Source of the DNA: Setoptus koraiensis
Lineage: Eukaryota; Arthropoda
DNA length: 64,000 nucleotides
Direction: 5' to 3'
Assembly (NCBI GenBank): GCA_048013815.1
Contig: CM106585.1
Coordinates: 22,940,001 to 23,004,000 of the forward strand
Shown here: piece by piece, positions 1 through 8,300 of the stretch
Numbering within the stretch: position 1 is the first letter of the stretch
How the letters are laid out: each line of letters begins with the position of its first letter
The notes under the pieces: model-generated
Database searches by the model: none
What the model saw: only the letters and a program-made list of their open reading frames with translations
Told to the model about the DNA's origin: nothing
Translations under genes and position numbers: made by a program

Positions 1-1400
1 ATTAGTTGTTGCTTTGGATGCACAGAATTTTCACCACTATAGGAAAGAGAAGACGAAAGAATTTAACTCTTAGAAGATGTTCACTTCATTTCCAGCACTA
101 ATTCTTGATAGACGTTTGGAACTTCGCTAGTCTGCTTCTGGAATGAGGTGTATCGTTTTGAGGCTTGTTATGGCAAGTCAAGAAACAAACACTGACTTCG
201 ACAAAGAGATACAGGTGTCACTTGACATGGGAAGGGTGAATGATGAGAATCATCTATTGGACATAATTTATAAAAGTCTCTACATGAGACTATTGTAGTC
301 TATGACCACATCACTCCCGAGATAGTGAGTGATTGTTATAGTTGCACCTATGGAGATCCTGCCAAAAAAACTTGACTTCCACACGACAAGTTTCCACAGT
401 GAAACAGCAAGATGCAGTTAGGAGAAACGGAAACTGTTTGACTGAATATTGTGAGCCAAACGTGACTTCTATTCCATCAAGTTTAGATCATTATCGACGG
501 GAGGCGGATAAGAAACACCAAATTCAGTGTGTATATAATGATATTGTTCATATCTCTAGATACAGTTGGTTTGTTCATTAGCGGTATAACTTAGAAACTG
601 AATGGAAACTAGTATAACATGTCGAAGTTGGTAATATTGGAATGGCTAACTCAAGAAGAATCCGTATATCTATACTAGAGACAAACAGGCAGTAATGATG
701 CAATAGATTTTTGGTCTAGTACAAATGTATCATGTCAACTTGAAAGGGTAGTAAAGTCAAAGTGAAAGTGGAGAGTCAAAAGCAAAGAAGAGAGCAAGAA
801 ACTTCATTAGTGGACAGGTGATAAATACTAGGTATTATTAGATTATTATGTAACATGTAATGTGTGTTGTTTATAGAATAATCGCATCATTCAGGTACTG
901 CACAACAAGACAACATAACACTTGTACATCTGGTCTAGTAGAGTTATCTATCTGTTATTCATTGTTTACAGGTCTCTCAGACATGCCTCCAGATTCAATG
1001 ATGCAAATGGGTGAACATGTTGCATGCTGAATAAAAGTAAAAAGTATTCAAGTGTGACAGAAATATACCATAACTAATTTTTCTACTGATCCCTACTTTA
1101 CATACAAAACTCTTACAGTTTCTGCACCATTTGCAACAGTAGCGCCGATAAGTTGTACCCAATAGTTGCTGCCGACATGTCAGTATGTTACATTTCGCAC
1201 ATTGGTTGTGAGTAGTACAACATTCATAAAAACTACTTTTCGCTTTATTGGTTTGTATATAAAGTGTGGTGCATATAAACATAGATAAATTCCCAAATGA
1301 GTATAGAATTGAACGGTGAGCTTTTTATCAGATCAATTATTTCACTAGAAAGGAGCCCTGTTGTACTCACAATAGCGAGCTCGTAAGCGAGCACAATACC
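1..1400. other. Gene-free stretch, nothing recognised
   Basis: No conserved gene was recognised here. Short open frames exist on both strands, but none has a recognisable domain or convincing start context. The only one with character is a cysteine-rich frame on the minus strand at 995-1282, discussed under findings. The stretch leads into clearly repetitive DNA, so it may be old transposon debris. Confidence 0.5.
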
Positions 1401-1484
1401 TCTATAGATGGATGGCTTATATGGAGATCCAATATTCATTGAATCATTCGATTTTATTCCGTTGATCACTGCATTGCATTACTC

Positions 1485-1640
1485 GGATACCCGGTTCGGG
1501 CGGATCCGGGTCGGGTTCGGGTCCAGATCTGAGCGACGCCCACGGATTCGGGTCGGTATTTTGATTTTCAAAATTTCGCGAATACAGGGGAAAATATCCA
1601 CGGATTTGAAATATCCACGGATTGAGAATATCCACGGATT
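1485..1640. repeat. GGGT/CGGAT-rich and 'atccacggat' simple repeats
   Basis: Bases about 1485-1555 are a GC-rich run built of variants of 'cgggt' and 'cggat'. It is followed at about 1585-1640 by three copies of 'atatccacggatt' separated by a few bases. On the minus strand the first part reads as a proline/aspartate repeat, which I regard as non-coding. It is an imperfect low-complexity tract next to the iterated motif at 1650-1830. Confidence 0.6.
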
Positions 1641-1647
1641 TTACTCT

Positions 1648-1832
1648 GTCTCTACGGTGACACACAGGGTTCTCAAGTCCTACGGTGACACACAGGATTC
1701 TCGAGTCCTACGGTGACACGTTTGAGGTGTAGGTAACAAGTCCTACGGTGACATATTTCGAAGGCATTTACAGAGTCGTATGGTGACACGTTTTGCACTT
1801 AGATTGCCAGTCCTACGGTAACACACTTGATT
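1648..1832. repeat. Iterated 'tcctacggtgacac' motif, six copies
   Basis: The 14-base motif tcctacggtgacac, or a close variant, recurs six times, starting near 1650, 1678, 1705, 1739, 1774 and 1809. All copies point the same way and spacing is 28 to 35 bases. The spacers are mostly unlike one another, so this looks like a conserved iterated box rather than a simple tandem duplication. Similar subterminal boxes occur in some DNA transposons, where they bind transposase; that link is inference. Confidence 0.65.
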
Positions 1833-1889
1833 CCATGGAACCCGCAGATTTTAGAGAAATTTGCGGATAGCCACAAAATCACGCAGAAT

Positions 1890-2035
1890 TCGAGAAAAAA
1901 AAACAAAAAAAACAAAGACAAATTAAACAAAGAAGAAAAAAAAAGAAAAGCACTTCCGGAATACCTTTTACGGTCTCAGGGCACAGTACTCCACCCAAAA
2001 ATACCCAAAATACCCAAAATACCCAAATTGGGAGT
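1890..2035. repeat. A-rich tract and 'aaaataccc' microsatellite
   Basis: An adenine-rich stretch at about 1895-1950 is followed at 1997-2030 by four to five units of 'cccaaaata'. The open frames it creates on both strands (lysine-rich on plus, phenylalanine/leucine-rich on minus) are composition artefacts. Confidence 0.7.
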
Positions 2036-2180
2036 GGTACGTGTTCCGAAGAACAACCCAGCTTCTTCATCTTTATCGATCATCTGTTGAGGGTCAAGAC
2101 CGGTGCTGTCTTCGTACGCGACTGCTTGAATTTTTCGGTGTATTAGCTTCTTCTTCATTGAAAACTTCCACATAGGGTAA

Positions 2181-2206
2181 TTTTTTAGCGCTTAATTTTA
2201 ATTAAG
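2181..2206. repeat. 26-bp near-palindromic repeat, left copy
   Basis: A 26-bp sequence beginning ttttttagcgcttaatttta is exactly repeated at 3565-3590 in the same orientation. Its core is almost its own reverse complement, so the two copies also count as inverted. Together they bracket a 1.36 kb segment with a large inverted repeat inside, and they may mark the ends of a non-autonomous element. Confidence 0.6.
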
Positions 2207-2278
2207 TGCTTATGATGTAGTGTTGTGGGATCCTGAATATCACGCATGAACATTCATGGACGGTGTGATGGTGGATAC

Positions 2279-3168
2279 TAAATTCGGTTGTTGTAGCGAA
2301 TAGTGCCCCGCCCCGATTTTGATGAAACTTCCGGTACGGGTTCATCTTGACCCAAAACCATCGGGGAAAGTGGTCCGGAAGTGCGGAAACTTCCGGTTCC
2401 GGTTTTACAAAAAGTTGAATCTAGAGCTCTGAAATTCACTACAGAGACGTTTCAAGCTATATGAACACGATGACATAATTTTCAGCTCTGTGCGACTTCC
2501 GGTTTTCGAGATATAGAGATATTACTAGGAGTAGAAGACCGGAAGTGACCAAATTATTGCTTCGCTGCGCTCGGGGATGCACATGTGGTGTGTCTGAGAA
2601 CTCGGCCTGCGGCCTCGTATTTTGGAGGCCGTCACATCTCCGTCGTCGCTCCCGCGACGACTGCGTGCGACGGGAACCCTTCGGGTAGGGTTGATGAGCG
2701 CTTCGGGTATCGGGCTGCGCCCTCTACCCTCCGCTCACATGACTGCAATCCATACACGAATGATAGAAAAAGAACGAAATGGGGACGCATGGAAGGCTCT
2801 GAACATGTATCCGGCACAGAAAAGGAGCTGCGCATCCTTGAGTGTTGAACAGAATGGGCCTGATAGCGCACGTATTTGTTCGTGCGCGCGGGTATTCCGT
2901 CCCGTCTACGCCGCTACAGCGGTTTCATCCAGATATCTCGTCAACCGGAAGTGAGACAAATTTGAAATTGACGTTATCGTACTCTGCGTGCTCTGATTCA
3001 CATGTATAGTGAGTTTCAAGCCTGTATCTCAATTTTTTTGTAAAACCGGAACCGGAAGTTTCCGCACTTCCGGACCACCGAGGTTATTGTTTTTGGGCCC
3101 TACGGGCCCCGTGTGTGAAGTTTCATCGAAATCTGACTGGGGCACTATTCGCTACAACACCCCTAAAT
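2279..3168. mobile_element. Foldback-type inverted-repeat element
   Basis: Bases 2279-2525 reappear as an imperfect reverse complement at 2929-3168. Shared blocks include 'tgttgtagcgaatagtgccc', 'ggtccggaagtgcggaaact' and 'ccggttccggttttacaaaa', with small insertions and deletions between. The central spacer of about 400 bp is rich in short GC hairpins (gcctgcggcc, cttcgggtaggg) and has no transposase. This is the structure of a non-autonomous foldback or long-TIR DNA element. The family is not identifiable, and no clear target-site duplication is visible at the arm ends. Confidence 0.65.
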
Positions 3169-3564
3169 TCGTGCATTTCACAGGATATTCACCAATTGTG
3201 CTATGGAAAACGCGCTGTGTGCTTGTGAATATTCAAACTTCGTATGCCAGTGAATATTCACGTACCGATTTATTTGTGGCTTTCACAGTTTTCGATCTTT
3301 AGAGTCACGCGCTGTGTGCTTGCAAACATTAGCACCAGTATAATCAGTGCTTAGTGAGTGAGTAGGCTGATATGTGCTTGGGAGGCGGACGAACTTTCGA
3401 GTCTCAAGCTTGAGTGTACATACTGGCTGGAAAATCACTTCTCCTGCGCTCTGTTCACTCGCACAAAGAAGAGTGTTTTTGCGCTCTGCATGTGCGTCGT
3501 CACAGTGCCGTCTGTGACGAGGTTCGCACGACGTTAACAATGAGGCTGAGCACTTGGGGGCTGA

Positions 3565-3590
3565 TTTTTTAGCGCTTAATTTTAATTAAG
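3565..3590. repeat. 26-bp near-palindromic repeat, right copy
   Basis: Exact second copy of the 26-bp repeat found at 2181-2206, lying about 400 bp outside the right arm of the foldback element. The sequence between that arm and this copy has several 'gaatattcac'-like words but no gene. Confidence 0.6.
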
Positions 3591-3637
3591 CTGCTATTGG
3601 GGTGGTGATGATGACTAGGTTTATTCACGTGACTATG

Positions 3638-4126
3638 TAATCCTATGGAGGTTTGACTTAGTCAAATTTGTGAGAATCCTGCTAGATATTACACATGTAT
3701 TCCGATGTAGATTTGACTTGGTCTATTATCGCTTTACTCGAAAATATTTCGTATGCAATCCTATGGAGATTTGACTAGGTCGAATTTGTGAGGAGCTCGG
3801 TGGTGACAAATCGAACTTCAAAATTGAAAATTCGAATTTCTAATGGGAGTTTCAGCTGCTAGTTCGAAGTTAGTGGTTCAGTGTTCTTAGTTCTATGGTC
3901 AGAGTTCGGTGGTGACAATTCGAATTTCGAACTTCGAAATTGGAAATTGAAAATTCGATTTTCTGGAATGAGATTCAGCTGCTTCGTCGAAGTTCGATGG
4001 TCGTAGTTCCATGGTCAGAGTTCGATGGTCACAATTCGAACTTCGAACTTCGAAATTCGAAATTGAAAATTCGATTTTCTGATGATAGTTTCATCTGCTC
4101 TGTCGGAGTTCGATGGTCAGAGTTCG
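3638..4126. repeat. Satellite-like tandem repeat, about 100-116 bp units, cut by gap
   Basis: Units begin at 3793, 3902 and 4018 with 'gagttcggtggtgacaa' or a close variant, giving lengths of 109, 116 and 102 bp. A fourth starts at 4120 and runs into the gap. Each unit has an inner run of 'cgaacttcgaaatt'-type words. An apparently related pair, 'atcctatggaggtttgact' at about 3641 and 3753, is spaced 112 bp just before. The array probably extends inside the gap, which would explain why assembly failed here. Confidence 0.75.
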
Positions 4127-4626
4127 NNNNNNNNNNNNNNNNNNNNNNNNNNNNNNNNNNNNNNNNNNNNNNNNNNNNNNNNNNNNNNNNNNNNNNNNNN
4201 NNNNNNNNNNNNNNNNNNNNNNNNNNNNNNNNNNNNNNNNNNNNNNNNNNNNNNNNNNNNNNNNNNNNNNNNNNNNNNNNNNNNNNNNNNNNNNNNNNNN
4301 NNNNNNNNNNNNNNNNNNNNNNNNNNNNNNNNNNNNNNNNNNNNNNNNNNNNNNNNNNNNNNNNNNNNNNNNNNNNNNNNNNNNNNNNNNNNNNNNNNNN
4401 NNNNNNNNNNNNNNNNNNNNNNNNNNNNNNNNNNNNNNNNNNNNNNNNNNNNNNNNNNNNNNNNNNNNNNNNNNNNNNNNNNNNNNNNNNNNNNNNNNNN
4501 NNNNNNNNNNNNNNNNNNNNNNNNNNNNNNNNNNNNNNNNNNNNNNNNNNNNNNNNNNNNNNNNNNNNNNNNNNNNNNNNNNNNNNNNNNNNNNNNNNNN
4601 NNNNNNNNNNNNNNNNNNNNNNNNNN
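4127..4626. other. Assembly gap, 500 N
   Basis: Exactly 500 undetermined bases, a conventional placeholder length, so the true size is unknown. The gap separates the satellite array from the terminal repeat of the retrotransposon and hides the left insertion boundary. Confidence 0.99.
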
Positions 4627-5356
4627 TTTAATGATCGCGCGGAGTGGAAGCGTGTTATGTTTGGTACTGGGTAGATGGCGTGTCGGGTGCAGAGTAAGCC
4701 CTTATGTGAAGTGTCACATAAGGTCGGTGTGGTGATGATGAGGGCTGATAAGATATCGTCCGGTATGCTTCTATCTAATATGGTCTCGCTTGTTATGAAT
4801 GAAGATGATTATGGTCACATGTATCATGGGTGGTTATGTAGTAGGTAGGTATCTCATAGGTGTGCAGTCCAAGTATCATAGGTGGCGATATCATAGGTGT
4901 GCAGTCCTGGTATCATGGGGAGGTATGAAGTGGGTTTGCAGTTCGACTACCATAGGTGATGATATCATAGGTGTGCAGCGGATACCTATGGTATGGTTGT
5001 GGGTTAATATGTTGTGACTTGGAGTGATATGGTCGAGAATGATATGGTTTAGGATGATATGGTAAGTCCGGTGTATGATGAGGTCTGGACCCTCGTGAGA
5101 AGTGAAGTTAGGCAAGTGCTGATATAAAGGGTTTATAATAAGTTTTATTTAAGAGTAGTTACTCGTATGGTGACCGATATGATAATGACTATCGAATACA
5201 GAAGTGTTTGGGTTTATATAGTAGTTGCCCTGCTGCGCTCTCTGGCGGATGCATGGGTGATAGTTGGCGTCGTGATATTACTCTCTTTGCATGAAATGCG
5301 TTGCATGCGTGTGTGTTGCTGCTGCTGGCGCCGGCTGTTGGAGCCGAATCATCACA
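4627..5356 (-). repeat. 3' LTR of the gypsy-type element
   Basis: About 730 visible bases match 11392-12196. The outer end lies against the assembly gap, so a few terminal bases may be missing. It carries two of the 74-bp internal units where the other LTR carries three. The inner edge is defined by loss of similarity after 'gagccgaatcatcaca' (5341-5356), which is TGTGATGATT at the LTR start on the minus strand. The end of the pol frame lies inside this LTR. Confidence 0.9.
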
Positions 5357-8300
5357 GTCCACCCTTTTCTTTTTTGGGGTTAAGGATTTTACAAAAGCTA
5401 AGAATCTTTCCGGTCGCTTAATGGCCTCTCTGTTCCTCAGATTCCGTGCAACGGCGCTGGCATAGGACGTCGCTCGAGGCTGGTCCATTTTGGGTATTGG
5501 CTGCGGATGTGTCTCGTGGGTTGGTTCGTCAATTGGTTTTCTTTGTGGTTTAGGTTGAATTTCCATCATAGTCTCATGGTCACTGCTTGCTGAGTGGAAT
5601 GAATCATCCGAAGTGTCTTGATCTGGGATGCAAGAGGGTCTTGGTGTTGAGCCTGCCTCTCTGTCAAAGTGAAAAGTATTCGAAGGTAATTCTATGATTT
5701 GTTCGTCCGGAGCAGACGGATTATTGGTGCGTGGTGCATACAGCCAATCGCGATTTCCGTCGACTGTGAGGACTTGTGGTTGGTTTTCCGAAATAATCGG
5801 CGGATTGAATATGGGTAGTTGTTGTTTACGTCTGGTTCCTTGGGTAACTTGTTGCTGTCGGTTATTTCGAGGCCCCATGGAACCATCCATGTCAATTATG
5901 CATGGCTGGTCGCTGAGGGCTGGTCCTGTTAGGCTGTTGCTGCCTATGCTGTTGCTGCCTAGGCTTTGGCTGTGCTGTTGCAAACCCATGTTGTTGGTCC
6001 CCTCGTTGTTGATGGCTATGTTGTCATGGGCCATGTTACCTATGGTGTTGCTGCCTATGCTGTAGCTGCCTAGGCTTTGGCTGTGCTGTTGCAAACCCAT
6101 GTTGTTGGTCCCCTCGTTGTTGATGGCTATGTTGTCATGGGCCATGTTACCTATGGTGTTGCTGCCTATGCTGTTGCTGCCTAGGCTTTGGCTGTGCTGT
6201 TGCAAACCCATGTTGTTGGTCCCCTCGTCGTTGATGGCTATGTTGTCATGGGCCATGTTACCTATGGTGTTGCTGCCTATGCTGTTGCTGCCTAGGCTTT
6301 GGCTGTGCTGTTGCAAACCCATGTTGTTGGTCCCCATGTCGTTGATGGCTATGTTGTTATGGGTCATGTTATCTATGGTGTTGCTGCCTAGGCTTTGGCT
6401 GTGCTGTTGCAAACCCATGTTGTTGGTCCCCATGTCGTTGATGGCTATGTTGTTATGGGCCATGTTATCTATGGTGTTGCTGCCTATGCTGTTGCTACCC
6501 ATGTTGTTTGTTATGGTTACGACTGAGTCAGGCTGATTGTGGCCTTCATGGACTACGGGTGCCTGTGGCATCTCTTTATTTTGCAGGCGTGATATCGCTC
6601 GTGCTATTTGTTGATCCTTTGAGTTCTCCCTTAGTTTGTATGGCTTAATGTCCTGGATTGCAACTGATTTACATTTAAGGTTTCTCAGGTCCAGTATAAT
6701 GGCGAATCTTGGTTCTGAGTCCGTGGCTTCTCTAGGCAACTTAAGAATAACGGCGGGTCCGTCCCATTTGACGGAGAATTTCGATGCTTGATCTGGGCGA
6801 ACGGTGTGTTGTTTCAAGAGAACCGTCTGTCCCACTCGATATTGTGCTGAAGGATGGTCTCTATCATGGAATCTCTTTTGTATTTCTTGAGCCTTTTTGT
6901 TGTGGAAAATGATATCCTTTCTGATCAGTCTTCTCGACTGAGGAGCCGGTAGTGGAACTGATGGTTTCAGGTTGAGAGGAGTTCTTGGTCGGACTCCATA
7001 CATGACCTCGTACGGAGAATACTTGAGAGACTCTTGAAAAGTGGTATTATAGACGAACAAGGCCCATCGTAGGTGTTCGTCCCACCTATGCTGGTGTTGA
7101 TTGACGTAATTTCTCAGGATTTTGACGAGTGTCCCATTAAATCTCTCATCCATCCCATTGGCCTGTGGATGATATGGGGTCGTGAATTGGTGAGTGATTC
7201 CGAATTCTTCGCAACGCTTTAGATATTTTGCCGATGTGAACTGACTTCCTTGGTCGCTCACGATACGGACAGGGGTTCCATGTTGTGCGATTACATCTTC
7301 GAGGAATTCAAGGATCTCATTGGTTGTTACCTTGTCCTTGGCTCTCGCAAACCCGAAGCGCGAAAATGCGTCGATCATGGTTATAATATATCTGGCCCCC
7401 GAAGTTGCGTTAGTGTTGATCGGCCCTACTATGTCTATGTGCAGTTGCTCAAATAGTTTTGAGACTTGGATAGGATGTAATCTTCCTGGAGCAGGGCCTT
7501 TAGGTTGCTTGAACCTCTGGCATGTCGGGCATGTCTGGACATACTCTTTGATTTGGGGAGACATTGAGGGCCACCAATAGTGGTCTAGTTTCTTCTGAGT
7601 TTTTCGCACTCCTAAATGGCCTCCATAGACCTGGTCGTCATGGGCAAGCTCTAGAAGTAGGTGTCGTGACTGGCTAGGGACTGCCAGGCGAGGGTACGTC
7701 ATAGGTCCGATTATATCATGGTCTTGCATGTCATAGGTGTCATGTACTGGCTGAACGAAGTATAGGAGGTTGTCTCGTATTTCGAAGTTCTCGTGAGCTT
7801 CTATGTTGTCTATGATAGTTTTGAGCTCTGAATCCTCCATTTGATCTTCCAGAGTTATCCGCTTGAATGATAGCAGCTTCTCTATCTTGGCACTCAGGAC
7901 AGATTTTGCTAACTTATCTGCCTCCTCGTTGCCTGGGTCGTTACAATGTCCTTTGGTGTGTATCCATTCTATTTCTAAATCGTTCTTGACTTCTGCTAAT
8001 TCTAGGATAAGCTTCTCGTTTGTCAATGTTTTGTTCCTATGGTTCTTGAATCCGTCACTGAGCCAGCGGTCTAGCCAACTGGTGACCGTGTTTATGACGT
8101 ATTTGCTGTCCGAGACTATCGTGATCGTTTTCCAATTTTGTTGTTTTGCGATTCTGCAGGCCTGGATGGCGGCAGTCATTTCTCCTGTTTGATTTGATGG
8201 ATTTTCTGTGACTTCTCCTTTAGCTGAGAGTGATGGGTACTTCGGGATATGGACGGCCCAACTGGCTCTGCAGTCCGGTTTGCCGTTATGGTATGATGCA

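Noticed and set aside
1408-1716. Frames with DPNPW...PDPDPPEPG and similar
   Set aside because: Composition artefact of the 'cgggt' simple repeat.
2585-2954. Two overlapping 87- and 110-codon frames in the foldback spacer
   Set aside because: GC-hairpin sequence read by chance; no transposase motif on either strand.
1648-4126. Regularly spaced repeats considered as a CRISPR array
   Set aside because: Eukaryotic context, imperfect repeats, irregular spacing and no cas genes; these are satellite and iterated-box repeats.
3940-4735. Frames of up to 244 codons across the gap
   Set aside because: Mostly undetermined bases; the flanking parts are satellite and LTR sequence.
5694-6536. Plus-strand frames with repeated MLLPRLWLCCCKPMLLVP, looking like a hydrophobic repeat protein
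   Set aside because: They are exactly antisense to the 37-residue repeat of pol; the repeat unit length is a multiple of three, so every frame without a stop stays open.
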